From assembly GCA_031460505.1 (NCBI GenBank), contig JAVKTT010000009.1, positions 1-55,259 on the forward strand: a stretch of DNA of 55,259 nucleotides, written 5' to 3'. The stretch's first letter is position 1. The number at the start of each line of letters is the position of its first letter. The translations under genes and the position numbers were made by a program. Positions 34,020 through 42,580 of this stretch are shown here, in pieces. The stretch comes from JAAYTL01 sp031460505. Its GTDB lineage: Bacteria; Bacillota; Clostridia; Tissierellales; Tissierellaceae. The notes beneath the pieces were generated by a model. The model searched no databases. It was given only the letters and a program-made list of their open reading frames with translations, and was not told the DNA's origin.

Positions 34020-35056
34020 TAAATCATCTCCTTCAAAGAATATACTTTTTTTCCTTTCCTATCTACAGTGGAAGTTGAGCAAATCATTGAGTTAAGAATT
34101 GCTTCTTCTGTTGCTTCAACTGTTGCTTTAAATACTTTATCTATCTTGTTCTCATTAAGAATTTTAATTTCAATAATATCCTCTTCCTCATAATGATTTA
34201 TTTTATTAGCTGTTGAGAAGCCTATAACTATCTCACCGCTTCCATTTCCTGTATAACTACCTGTCCTAGAAATACCTGGATATGTTCTTTTGATTACTCT
34301 ATTAAGCTGCCTAGAAGACAAAGGAATATCTGTAGCTAAAATAACTATTATTGAGCCTTTTTCATCATTTATATCATTAGATTCTATTTCTTTAGCTAGC
34401 TTAGTACCTATATGTTCCCCATTTAAAACAAAATCATCTAATTTACCAAAATTGCTTAATACTAGGACTCCTATGGTATACTCAACATCATCTAATTTTA
34501 AAACCCTAGAAGATGATCCTATACCTCCTTTTAAGCCATAGCATATCATACCTGTACCTGCTCCTACATTACCTTCTTTAAAATCTTCATCTGCATTTTC
34601 AATAGCTTTAAATACATGTTCTTCATTTATATGAAGACCTCTAATATCATTTATTTCTCCATCATTACATTCACATATAATGGGGTTTATAGTACCTGTA
34701 GTATCTCCAATATCTTCATTATGTTTTAACATATATTTAACTAGAGCTTCATTGGCAGTACCTACACTTAGTGTATTTGTTAGGATAATTGGAGTTTCTA
34801 AAGTACCTAATTCATCAATCTGTATAAGTCCAGTTGACTTTCCAAATCCATTTATTACATGTGATGCTGCTATTAACTTCTCTCTAAAGATATTTCCTTC
34901 ATGGGGTAGTATTGCTGTAACCCCTGTTTTTATGCAGTCACTATCCAAAGTCAAATGCCCCACTTTTACTCCTTGTACATCAGTGATAGAGTTGTTCTTT
35001 CCAGTACTAAATGAGCCTATTTCGATTCCATATTCTCTGATTTTATTATTTAACAT
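34019..35056 (-). CDS. P1-family (DmpA/BapA-like) peptidase
   Basis: DmpA-type proteins are N-terminal nucleophile hydrolases made as one chain and self-cleaved to expose the catalytic Ser/Thr. The sequence has the family start NSITDVQGVKVGH, NTLSVGTANEAL, NVGAGTGMICYGLKGGIGSSSR (with the putative Gly-Ser processing site in GGIGSSSR) and VLVLSNFG. 345 residues match the family, with aminopeptidase or beta-peptidyl activity known. It is divergent from sfsA and starts the sir2/zinc-ribbon transcript. RBS is weak (AGGTGATA). Confidence 0.92.
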   Translation of the reverse strand: MLNNKIREYGIEIGSFSTGKNNSITDVQGVKVGHLTLDSDCIKTGVTAILPHEGNIFREKLIAASHVINGFGKSTGLIQIDELGTLETPIILTNTLSVGTANEALVKYMLKHNEDIGDTTGTINPIICECNDGEINDIRGLHINEEHVFKAIENADEDFKEGNVGAGTGMICYGLKGGIGSSSRVLKLDDVEYTIGVLVLSNFGKLDDFVLNGEHIGTKLAKEIESNDINDEKGSIIVILATDIPLSSRQLNRVIKRTYPGISRTGSYTGNGSGEIVIGFSTANKINHYEEEDIIEIKILNENKIDKVFKATVEATEEAILNSMICSTSTVDRKGKKVYSLKEMI

Positions 35057-35179
35057 TTTATCACCTAATATTTGTAATTATTTTTAAAAAACTTTATGTC
35101 TATTCTATCATATATTTGCCAATAGGCTTAATATAATGATAGAATATTTTGTATAAACTTAATACTAAAGGAGAAATTT

Positions 35180-35878
35180 ATGATTTATAACAAAATTGTT
35201 GAAGGCATATTTTTAAATAGACCAAACAGATTTATAGCACAAGTGCTTGTAGATAATATAGAAGAAACTGTCCATGTAAAAAATACTGGTAGATGTAAAG
35301 AATTGCTTATTCCAGGCTGCAAAGTTATATTAGAAGATTGCTCACATAATCCAAATAGAAAGACCAAGTACTCCCTTATAGCTGTATATAAAGATGATAT
35401 GCTTGTTAATATGGATTCACAAGTTCCCAATGGAGTAGTTTTTGAAGCATTAAAAGAGAATAAAATACATGGATTAAAAAATCTAGATTATATGAAAAGA
35501 GAAGTTACTTTTGGAAACTCAAGGTTTGATATATATTTTGAAACAGAAGATAAAAAGGGATTCATTGAAGTAAAAGGAGTTACCTTAGAGGAAGATAATA
35601 TTGCTAGATTTCCTGATGCTCCTACTGAAAGGGGTACTAAGCATGTACTGGAACTAATCCAAGCAGTAGAACAAGGATATATAGGTATTATTTTCTTTTT
35701 AATTCAGATGAAGGGTCCTAGAGATTTTAGATTGAATTGGAAAATGGATAAATCTTTTTCTGATGCTGTTAAGCTGGCGAGTCAAAGTGGTGTTATAGTA
35801 ATGGCTTATGATTCAATTGTTAATGAAGATTCCATTGAAATAGGAGAAGTTATTAATTTAAATTTAAATAAGCCATAA
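35180..35878 (+). CDS. sfsA: SfsA family DNA/RNA nuclease
   Basis: SfsA carries an OB-like N-terminal domain and a C-terminal PD-(D/E)XK nuclease-like domain. The N-terminal part has RPNRFIAQV and VHVKNTGRCKELLIPG, the second half FIEVKGVTLEED (E-x-K core) and FPDAPTERGTKHVLEL, all conserved in the family. 232 residues is normal. ATG at 35180 lies after AAAGGAG. The cellular role (first linked to maltose metabolism in E. coli) is unclear. Confidence 0.94.
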   Translation: MIYNKIVEGIFLNRPNRFIAQVLVDNIEETVHVKNTGRCKELLIPGCKVILEDCSHNPNRKTKYSLIAVYKDDMLVNMDSQVPNGVVFEALKENKIHGLKNLDYMKREVTFGNSRFDIYFETEDKKGFIEVKGVTLEEDNIARFPDAPTERGTKHVLELIQAVEQGYIGIIFFLIQMKGPRDFRLNWKMDKSFSDAVKLASQSGVIVMAYDSIVNEDSIEIGEVINLNLNKP

Positions 35879-35903
35879 AATCAAATGATTTTATGGCTTT
35901 ATT
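35870..35903. terminator. Bidirectional terminator between sfsA and the YteA-like gene
   Basis: AAGCCATAAAATCA-AA-TGATTTTATGGCTT is a 14-bp perfect stem that overlaps the ends of both convergent genes. T-rich sequence follows on both strands. Confidence 0.87.
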
Positions 35904-36513
35904 CTAATGTTCCATTATAATATTCCTGTGATATCTTCTCTACATCTTCTACAGCATCGTTGTCTTCATCCATTATTCCCATATTATCTCCTGTAGAAGA
36001 TGATGGGTCATTTTCAACAATATTTGGCATAAAAGCTTGCTGCAATGTATCTTCTCTGTCAAAATAAACATTGTCTTCTTTAATAGTACCATATAAGTTA
36101 GAAGTTACTTTATCATCTATTAATTGCCTAAAGTTTACCTCTGGTGTTAATTCACTTGAACATTCAACACAGGTTTTTAAATATGGAATTAAATCCAATC
36201 TCTCCTCATTTATTTCTTTATTACAACTTTTACATACGCCATACTGTCCTTTATCCATATCATCAAAGGATTCTTCAATTTCCCTAAGTGTATTTGCTAA
36301 CTTGTTTTTCATTCCTTTACCCTGTTCCATCATAAATACTTCAGTGGCTATATCTGCAGGATGGTTATCATAACCTGATAGTTCAGTATAGTAAGAATCC
36401 ATAGAATCATTTATTTCCCTACCTACATTCTCCAAAGATTCTTTAACCTTATCTCTTTCTTCTAATAATCTATTATAATAATGTAAACTGTTTTTAATCA
36501 TCTTATCCTCCAT
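35899..36513 (-). CDS. TraR/DksA-type zinc-finger protein (YteA family)
   Basis: The 204-residue protein has an N-terminal coiled-coil region (LLEERDKVKESLENVGREIN), DNHPADIATEVFMMEQ (a YteA family landmark), a DksA/TraR C4 zinc finger CKSCNKEINEERLDLIPY ... CVEC at about residues 95-117, and an acidic C-terminal tail with DNMG and EYYNGTLE. It belongs to the sporulation-associated Firmicute YteA group, which lacks the DksA tip residues, so a ppGpp role is not implied. Exact role unknown. Confidence 0.88.
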   Translation of the reverse strand: MEDKMIKNSLHYYNRLLEERDKVKESLENVGREINDSMDSYYTELSGYDNHPADIATEVFMMEQGKGMKNKLANTLREIEESFDDMDKGQYGVCKSCNKEINEERLDLIPYLKTCVECSSELTPEVNFRQLIDDKVTSNLYGTIKEDNVYFDREDTLQQAFMPNIVENDPSSSTGDNMGIMDEDNDAVEDVEKISQEYYNGTLE

Positions 36514-36554
36514 AAAAAATATTGTATAAATAATATAACCATCATATTAAATAT

Positions 36555-36583
36555 CTAAGACACCAAAATATGGTGCCTTAGAT
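36555..36583 (-). terminator. Likely terminator after the baeRF-like gene
   Basis: CTAAGGCACCA-TATTT-TGGTGTCTTAG is an 11-bp stem (one mismatch pair of G-T type) followed by AT-rich sequence but no long T-run on the minus strand. Confidence 0.6.
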
Positions 36584-36598
36584 AGCTATTTCTAATTT

Positions 36599-37759
36599 CT
36601 AGTAACGAAGAACAGCAGCTACTGTTTCTTCATTTGGTATCTCATCTATATCAAGAGCAAATACTTTTCCTCCTCTTGATAATGTCAGTATAGATACATA
36701 TTCTATTAAATCTTCAGCTTCAGTACTTCCTTCTTCTTTAATCTCTAATCGATTTTTTTCATGATCAAATTTTCCCCATTTGTTCGTATCTTTATCTATA
36801 AATAATGATTCTATTTGCCCGTTAAATGCAGCTGGTATTATTTTGTCTAGACTGTTTAATACCAGATTGTTTCTTTGCCCCGAAAACTGAGTATACTTAC
36901 TTTTAGCTAATTCTTGGGCTTCCAAGAAGATAGGTTCTACAACTTCCCAAGCTAATTTATGCAAATCATCAGTACTTAGCATTTCAGGGTTCCCACGAAT
37001 GAAGTCCTTTACAATATTAGGGTAGTTTGATTTCTCCCTATAAATAGGAATCAAATATTCAACTCCAGCTAATACCAAAGGAATATTTTCTCCTTCATGG
37101 AAATTCAATAGAGCTTCATCTATAGCTCTAAAATATCTAGTCAATTCATTTTTTTCATACTCATTCTCATTTGTTTGTGCTTGGGTAGCTTTATTATAAA
37201 CTAATTGATTACTACCTAATCTTAATGAAGTACGAGTATCTATATCTTCATAATCATCATCTACTTGCATATCAAACATACTTCTTGGTAAATCTTCTAG
37301 TTCAATTTCAACAGCATTTTGTCTAGTACATCTAAAAAATCTTACTGCATTTTTACTAAGAGCTAATATATTAAATTGCCCATTACCTGAGAATAAAGGA
37401 AGAAGTGGTTTTATATATACTTTATTTGATACCGTCACAGACTCCTTAAATTCAAATGGAACTCTAAAATATGTTATTCCATCTTCATGTATAAAATAGG
37501 CCAAGCCATCACTCTGATTTTGCCAGAATTTAGTATCTGTTACTAATTCTGTAGCAGGTTTTAGGAATGTTTCTATGTCTTCTTTTCTCCATCCCATATC
37601 ATAAAGAGTAGCTTCTGCCTCTCTTAACAGTTGTTTGAATCTTATAGGATTCTGTCTTATGTCTACACCGCTTCTAAATGTTGGCAAATAAATTGATATA
37701 AAAGTTCCTTCTTCTTTATTAATCAGATTATCTAAATCATTTATAGTTAAGATATCCAT
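36599..37759 (-). CDS. Bacterial eRF1-like protein (baeRF family)
   Basis: The 386-residue protein starts with ISIYLPTFRSGVDIRQNPIRFK and continues LLREAE, FWQNQSDGLAYF and KPLLPLFSGNGQFNILALSKN. This is the pattern I associate with the bacterial archaeo-eukaryotic release factor (baeRF) superfamily, thought to interact with ribosomes in stress responses. The C-terminal part (AFNGQIESLFID) matches the eRF1 domain 3-like segment. Function in this bacterium is unknown. The start at 37759 suits GGAG better than the ATG at 37765. It is a single-gene unit. Confidence 0.8.
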   Translation of the reverse strand: MDILTINDLDNLINKEEGTFISIYLPTFRSGVDIRQNPIRFKQLLREAEATLYDMGWRKEDIETFLKPATELVTDTKFWQNQSDGLAYFIHEDGITYFRVPFEFKESVTVSNKVYIKPLLPLFSGNGQFNILALSKNAVRFFRCTRQNAVEIELEDLPRSMFDMQVDDDYEDIDTRTSLRLGSNQLVYNKATQAQTNENEYEKNELTRYFRAIDEALLNFHEGENIPLVLAGVEYLIPIYREKSNYPNIVKDFIRGNPEMLSTDDLHKLAWEVVEPIFLEAQELAKSKYTQFSGQRNNLVLNSLDKIIPAAFNGQIESLFIDKDTNKWGKFDHEKNRLEIKEEGSTEAEDLIEYVSILTLSRGGKVFALDIDEIPNEETVAAVLRY

Positions 37760-38049
37760 AAACATTCTCCTTTTTAATTAAACTTTTTGTTACTATTTCA
37801 AAAATAGTTCTTGAAGTATTAATTAATCTTGTAGAAAATATTTATAATTTTAATTTGCCCATTAAAATTGTATATATGAAGGTATATAAAGTCATTTTTT
37901 GCAAATATAGAGTTGTGTATTTTTTATTAATTTTTTTAAAAATCTTTTTGATTTATTTTTTGAATATTTGAACACATTATTTTTTTACATAGTAAAATTT
38001 GATTAATCTATCATGAACAAGGTTATATATAGATTAGGAGGGATGATAT

Positions 38050-39453
38050 ATGAATTATGATAAATTATATATAAACGGAGAATGGATTGATCCCATTAGC
38101 ACTGAAAAAATTGAAGTTGAAAATCCTGCTACTAAACAAATTTTTCAAACAGTTCCTGCAGCTAATGAGGATGATGTAAATTTAGCTGTATCAGCTGCCA
38201 AAGAAGCATTTAATACTTGGCAATTCACTTCTTTGGAAGAAAGAATTAAATTAGTTACTAAACTATTAGAAGAATTAACTTTAAGAATTGATGAGATGGC
38301 TGAAATTATAGTAAAAGAATTAGGTTGTGGTATTAGCTTTGCTAAAAACATTCATGTAAAACCTTATTTAGAAGATATTAGAAATCATTTAAATAATGTA
38401 GAAAATTATAAATTCGAAGAAAAATATGAAGAATATATTATACGCAAAGAACCAGTAGGTGTTGTAGCAGCCATAACCCCTTGGAATTATCCATTAGGAC
38501 AAATAATTAAAAAGCTTAGTCCAGCTCTACTTGCAGGAAACACCATAGTTTTAAAACCAAGTCAAAAAACTCCATTGGTATCCTTTATACTAACAGAAGC
38601 AATAGATAAATCAGGCTTTCCTAAAGGAGTATTTAACTTAGTAACAGGGCGAGGCTCAGAAGTAGGAAATGTCTTAGCTACTCATAAAGACATAGATATG
38701 ATAACATTCACCGGTTCAACCAAAGGTGGTATTGAAGTCTATAAATTAGCAGCTGATGATGTGAAAAGAGTTTCATTAGAGTTAGGTGGAAAATCTGCAG
38801 CAATAATCCTAAAAGGAGCAGATCATAGACTTGCTTTAACTAAAACATTAGATAAAGTTTATTTAAATACAGGTCAATCTTGTAGTGCTTATAGTAGATT
38901 ATTAGTTCCAAGAGATGAAAAAGAAACAATAGAAAATTTAATCGTTGAGATGACAAAAGATTATAAATTTGGGGATCCAAATGATCCAGATACAATAATT
39001 GGCCCTGTTGCCTCTAAGCAACAATTTGACAAAATAAGTTATTATATTGGAAAAGGTATACAAGAAGGTGCTAAATTAATATTAGGTGAGATTCCAAAAG
39101 AATCAAAAGGCTATTATATCGGACCAACTGTATTTACGGATGTAGATAATAGTATGGAAATTGCACAAAATGAAATCTTTGGACCTGTACTATCAATTAT
39201 TTCATATGATACTGTAGAGGAAGCTATTGAAATAGCCAACGATACTGTCTATGGATTGTCTGGTGCAGTCTTTGGACCTGAAGAAGAGGCATTTAATGTT
39301 GCAAAGAAGATAAGAACAGGAACAATAGTAATAAATAGTGGTACTCAGCTTCATAAAGCACCTTTTGGTGGATTTAAGCATTCTGGTATAGGTCGTGAAG
39401 GTGGTAAATATGGGTTAGAAGAATTCCTTGAAATTAAGGCTATGTTTATTTAA
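38050..39453 (+). CDS. NAD(P)-dependent aldehyde dehydrogenase
   Basis: This ALDH-superfamily enzyme (467 residues) has the oxyanion Asn in TPWNYPLGQI, the Rossmann segment GSTKGG, the general-base Glu in LELGGKSA and the catalytic Cys in NTGQSCSAYSRL. It oxidises an aldehyde to a carboxylate. No CoA-acylating features are seen. Strong ribosome site AGGAGGG sits 7 bases before ATG 38050. It stands alone on the plus strand with a 290-bp AT-rich upstream region. Physiological substrate is not identifiable. Confidence 0.95.
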   Translation: MNYDKLYINGEWIDPISTEKIEVENPATKQIFQTVPAANEDDVNLAVSAAKEAFNTWQFTSLEERIKLVTKLLEELTLRIDEMAEIIVKELGCGISFAKNIHVKPYLEDIRNHLNNVENYKFEEKYEEYIIRKEPVGVVAAITPWNYPLGQIIKKLSPALLAGNTIVLKPSQKTPLVSFILTEAIDKSGFPKGVFNLVTGRGSEVGNVLATHKDIDMITFTGSTKGGIEVYKLAADDVKRVSLELGGKSAAIILKGADHRLALTKTLDKVYLNTGQSCSAYSRLLVPRDEKETIENLIVEMTKDYKFGDPNDPDTIIGPVASKQQFDKISYYIGKGIQEGAKLILGEIPKESKGYYIGPTVFTDVDNSMEIAQNEIFGPVLSIISYDTVEEAIEIANDTVYGLSGAVFGPEEEAFNVAKKIRTGTIVINSGTQLHKAPFGGFKHSGIGREGGKYGLEEFLEIKAMFI

Positions 39454-39454
39454 T

Positions 39455-39490
39455 AATACGAGGTGGTATAAAACCACCTCGTATTTATAT
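39455..39490. terminator. Bidirectional terminator after the aldehyde dehydrogenase gene
   Basis: AATACGAGGTGGT-ATAAA-ACCACCTCGTATT is a 13-bp perfect stem with TATATTTT after it on the plus strand, and it overlaps the end of the convergent membrane-protein gene. Confidence 0.88.
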
Positions 39491-39898
39491 TTTCTTATTT
39501 ATATAGTATCTACTTAGTTCCCTTACAGCTATTATATATAGCAAAGATCCGCTTACAAAATAACTCATAGAACGATTCTCTATTATTATAGTAATAATCC
39601 ATACTATTGCTAATGTGAATGTTGATACATTAATGGCGATATGTGCAGACTTATATTTAATAAATAGATTTCTTTCATCTTTCTCTAATTGTTTTTCCTT
39701 TTCTATAATTTTAGGATATCTTAAATTCCTATAAAGGTCATACAAGGCTCTCATAATCACAACAAATGTTACTCCGAATAAGACTCTAGAAGTGTACCCA
39801 CTATATCCAAGTAAAGCATGTATTATTGTTCCTAATAAATAACCTATTAAACCAAAACCAAACTCTTTTAATCTATTCCATTTCAATTTATCTTCCAT
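39485..39898 (-). CDS. DUF2178-like membrane protein, partner of the XRE regulator
   Basis: The 137-residue protein has four hydrophobic segments (around residues 15-35, 40-50, 85-105, 108-125) joined by a charged loop with the motif EKQLEKDERNLFIKYKSA. That is the pattern of DUF2178-type membrane proteins, which commonly accompany small HTH regulators. ATG at 39898 follows GGAGGG and lies inside the end of the XRE gene (overlap of 11 bases). The frame is open to 39913. Function unknown; such pairs may respond to envelope or antibiotic stress. Confidence 0.8.
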   Translation of the reverse strand: MEDKLKWNRLKEFGFGLIGYLLGTIIHALLGYSGYTSRVLFGVTFVVIMRALYDLYRNLRYPKIIEKEKQLEKDERNLFIKYKSAHIAINVSTFTLAIVWIITIIIENRSMSYFVSGSLLYIIAVRELSRYYINKKI

Positions 39899-40097
39899 TT
39901 CCACCCTCCTCATAAATAAAGATATCTTCTATACTCATATTAAAAAATTTTGCAATCTTAAAAGCTAATAGAATTGAAGGATTATATCGTCCATTTTCTA
40001 AAGAACTAATTGTCTGCCTAGAAACTTGAAGTATATCTGCTAATTCTTCCTGATTAAATCCTTTTGATTTTCTTATTTCCTCTAATCTATTTTTCAT
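39888..40097 (-). CDS. XRE-family (Cro/C1-type) transcriptional regulator, 69 aa
   Basis: The product is almost entirely a helix-turn-helix: RLEEIRKSKGFNQEELADIL, then SRQTISSLENGRYNPSI, with the tail IEDIFIYEEG. The length is typical of minimal regulators paired with membrane genes. GGAGGTGG precedes ATG 40097. The promoter immediately upstream overlaps GTATAC repeats, suggesting autoregulation. Confidence 0.95.
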   Translation of the reverse strand: MKNRLEEIRKSKGFNQEELADILQVSRQTISSLENGRYNPSILLAFKIAKFFNMSIEDIFIYEEGGNGR

Positions 40098-40137
40098 ATA
40101 TCTCTACCACCTCCGTTGTAAAGCTTACTTTACCTTA

Positions 40138-40175
40138 AGTATATATAGCATACTTTTTATTGTCAAGTATACTTT
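40138..40175 (-). promoter_or_regulatory. Promoter of the XRE-membrane pair with candidate operator
   Basis: TTGACA (40166-40161), 17-base spacer, TATACT (40143-40138). AAGTATACTT abuts the -35 and a second GTATGCTATATATAC dyad fills the spacer, a likely binding region for the small repressor. Confidence 0.75.
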
Positions 40176-40204
40176 ACATGTCGTGCAAATAATTATATTA
40201 GTGT

Positions 40205-40972
40205 TCAATCAACCATACTCTTAAAACTCCAACCATCTATATTAAACCCACCCATCTTGTTCATTACGTAATTTGTTAACTCAGAATAAACCTTTATTCT
40301 TTGAGATTTCTCATTAACGTATAATAAACTAAGAAATTTATCACTAAAATACTTATCTGGAAAACTATTAGTCAGATATTTGTCCAAAAAATTAGGTTCA
40401 CTTAAATATCTTGAAACCTGATAAAATGGGATAATTGTAACTCTTAAATATTTTGAGTACTCTTCAAATAACACCTTAAGTGAATTATAATAAACAAAGT
40501 CAAAATCCATTCTGTCTTGTTCATAGCAATCCTCTAAATTGTCTAAAGTGTCCCATAAATAATATTTCATCATTTCTACTGTGATATTATCTAGTTTTTT
40601 GTATTTCTTATCAAACCATATTCTAGCCTCATTCTTCAATATTTCTATCTCATTACATTTATCAAATAAAATTTTACCTGTTAGAAATTGAACCATTGAA
40701 TGTGGTCGTAAATCATTATAATCATCTTCAAAATACTTTTTTATTTGCTTAGGTGGATTTACAAAATACTCAATTAAATAGCCATCAAGCACTACATTTC
40801 CTCTTTCTCTCCAATCAACTTCATCGCATAAAATAATATGTACATCAATATCTGAATGTGGCGAAGGATTACCTGTAACATAACTACCACATACCATAGC
40901 CCCTATTACATCTTCTTTTGATTTCCAGTCTTCCAAAAAAGCATTTAGTGCTTTCTCCCATTCCTTTAACAA
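40205..40972 (-). CDS. Nucleotidyltransferase-domain protein
   Basis: The N-terminal part shows the pol-beta-type nucleotidyltransferase signature GSYVTGNPSPHSDIDVHI (G-S-x-x-x-G and D-x-D). The C-terminal part is helical, with long substrate-binding-like helices (VEMMKYYLWDTLDNLEDCY). It is 255-258 residues long. No antibiotic-class-specific motif is recognised; it may be an aminoglycoside-type adenylyltransferase homologue or a minimal toxin-like enzyme. TTG at 40972 lies 8 bases after AGAGG; GTG at 40981 overlaps the site. Confidence 0.82.
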   Translation of the reverse strand: MLKEWEKALNAFLEDWKSKEDVIGAMVCGSYVTGNPSPHSDIDVHIILCDEVDWRERGNVVLDGYLIEYFVNPPKQIKKYFEDDYNDLRPHSMVQFLTGKILFDKCNEIEILKNEARIWFDKKYKKLDNITVEMMKYYLWDTLDNLEDCYEQDRMDFDFVYYNSLKVLFEEYSKYLRVTIIPFYQVSRYLSEPNFLDKYLTNSFPDKYFSDKFLSLLYVNEKSQRIKVYSELTNYVMNKMGGFNIDGWSFKSMVD

Positions 40973-41015
40973 TGTATTCACCTCTCTATAAGCTTATATG
41001 GTAAATATCCCCTCA

Positions 41016-41561
41016 CTAGTTATTAATTATATTTTTACTATACTCAAATTGAGCTTTCATTCTCTCATAAAATTCTATTTGAAAATTAATCTTGTCTACC
41101 CACATTTTCTTTGCAATAGTCGTGGCCATTTTCATATCTTTTAATCTATTTAAACCATCTATATATTTAAGTATATATTCCAATTGCTCCTGATATGGAA
41201 GTTTGGAAAATGATTTATTTTCTAAGTTTTCATAAATCCTAAATACATCAAATCTATCTATATTATCACAATCTCCAATACTTACAGCTAAAGCTGTAGC
41301 CTCACCTCTAAAATCTGATTTATCATCAACATGAATAGCTATACCATAGCATATTTCATTAACTCGACTTTCACTAAATTGTAAAGTTTCTAAAAATGGT
41401 CTAGCTATTTTCGCAGCATTTCTACCATGATTTAGCCAATCTTCTTCAGTGTCAAATGTGTTGACATAACTAATATCATGTAAAAGACATCCTATTGTTA
41501 ATGTTTCTACATCTAAACCCTCATTTTCAGCAATTATCTTACCAATATTTGCAACCCTCAT
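41016..41561 (-). CDS. HD-domain phosphohydrolase, probably 5'-truncated
   Basis: The 181-residue frame has the HD pair in TIGCLLHDISY, and a third His in AIHVDD. The first metal-binding His of HD domains normally precedes this start. Just upstream, the codons for LEHT run directly into MRVANIG (HTMRVA is a classic HD start), but an in-frame TGA lies seven codons upstream of the ATG. There is no ribosome site before it. So the gene has lost its N-terminal ~20 residues and is likely decayed. Confidence 0.7.
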   Translation of the reverse strand: MRVANIGKIIAENEGLDVETLTIGCLLHDISYVNTFDTEEDWLNHGRNAAKIARPFLETLQFSESRVNEICYGIAIHVDDKSDFRGEATALAVSIGDCDNIDRFDVFRIYENLENKSFSKLPYQEQLEYILKYIDGLNRLKDMKMATTIAKKMWVDKINFQIEFYERMKAQFEYSKNIINN

Positions 41562-41604
41562 GGTATGCTCTAGTCTGTGTCAGCTTTAAATAAGCAACTA
41601 AAAT

Positions 41605-41703
41605 CTATTTTATCTCTATCCTATTAAATTTCATCAAGTCTAATAAAGCCTCAAGGGTTAAATGTCCTATCCACTCAGTCTTAGCAACTTCCCATTCATC
41701 TAC
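41605..41703 (-). pseudogene. Orphan C-terminal coding fragment (32 codons)
   Basis: Directly after the methyltransferase stop and in its frame, 32 open codons encode a protein-like stretch (VAKTEWIGHLTLEALLDLMK) ending in TAG at 41607-41605. There is no start codon or ribosome site. It has a natural amino-acid composition and so looks like a gene remnant rather than noise. The methyltransferase ends in its usual YIGRKL, so a readthrough extension is less likely. The parent family is not recognised. Confidence 0.4.
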
Positions 41704-42486
41704 TTATAATTTTCTTCCTATATATAAACCATGTTCACTATATCCAAGTAAACTTCTTACTTCACAGGTCTTAAAATGATATTCCATCCAACTAGCAAAT
41801 TTAGTTTCACTGAATTCATTCACTGTATCTCTAATTATAAATTTCAAACCGTCTGTAGCCACATTATGCAGCTGTTCTATGGAGAATTTAGACATCATAA
41901 GTTCTATCTCCTCTGGTGAGGATGCATAAAATAGAGAATCCTCACTTTTATATCCTTTTTCAAGATATTGCTCAAGCATTTGGAAGTTTTCAGTTGTCTG
42001 ATCTATATACTTAATAATATTGGCGTATCTGTTTAAATAGGCAATAAAATATATACCATTTGGTTTTAGAACTCTTAAACTTTCCTGTATAGATTTCATC
42101 CTGTCTTTTTCAGATGTAAGATGGTAAAAAGACCCTAAGTTTAATACAACATCGAAGCTCTCATCCTCAAATATGGATAGATCTATAGTGCTGCCAGTAT
42201 ATATCTGCTCCAGCACTTGTTCATGCTCTTGTTGGTCTATTATCTTCTCAACATTACTATCAACTAAGTCACCAGCTACTACTCTAAATCCCATGTCTGC
42301 AAGATGAAATGCGTAAATTCCTGTTCCAGCACATGCATCCAAAATCCTTGATTTAGGTGGGCATACTTGCTCAAGATACTTCATAGTTGTTAAAAACTCA
42401 ATATTATTTACTCTAGTTCTTTTTAATCTCATATCTTCATCATTTTCTTTATAAAACTTATATATATCATTGGTCATCATTTGCAT
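41704..42486 (-). CDS. Class I SAM-dependent methyltransferase
   Basis: The 260-residue protein has the Rossmann motifs of class I methyltransferases: ILDACAGTGIYAFHLA (motif I), VVAGDLVDSN (II), FDVVLNLGSFYHL (IV) and LRVLKPNGIYFIAYL (V/VI). Substrate unknown; small-molecule methylation is likely from its size. ATG at 42486 follows AAAGGGGG. Neighbours are an HD-domain remnant and a small kinase-like ATPase and give no pathway clue. Confidence 0.9.
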   Translation of the reverse strand: MQMMTNDIYKFYKENDEDMRLKRTRVNNIEFLTTMKYLEQVCPPKSRILDACAGTGIYAFHLADMGFRVVAGDLVDSNVEKIIDQQEHEQVLEQIYTGSTIDLSIFEDESFDVVLNLGSFYHLTSEKDRMKSIQESLRVLKPNGIYFIAYLNRYANIIKYIDQTTENFQMLEQYLEKGYKSEDSLFYASSPEEIELMMSKFSIEQLHNVATDGLKFIIRDTVNEFSETKFASWMEYHFKTCEVRSLLGYSEHGLYIGRKL

Positions 42487-42580
42487 ATAAATCCCCCTTT
42501 CTAAGTTAACAACTCTAATATATCATTTCCCCCATGATAGTTATTTTTTTGCATTAGTATTCTTTTTTTAGAAAAATACG

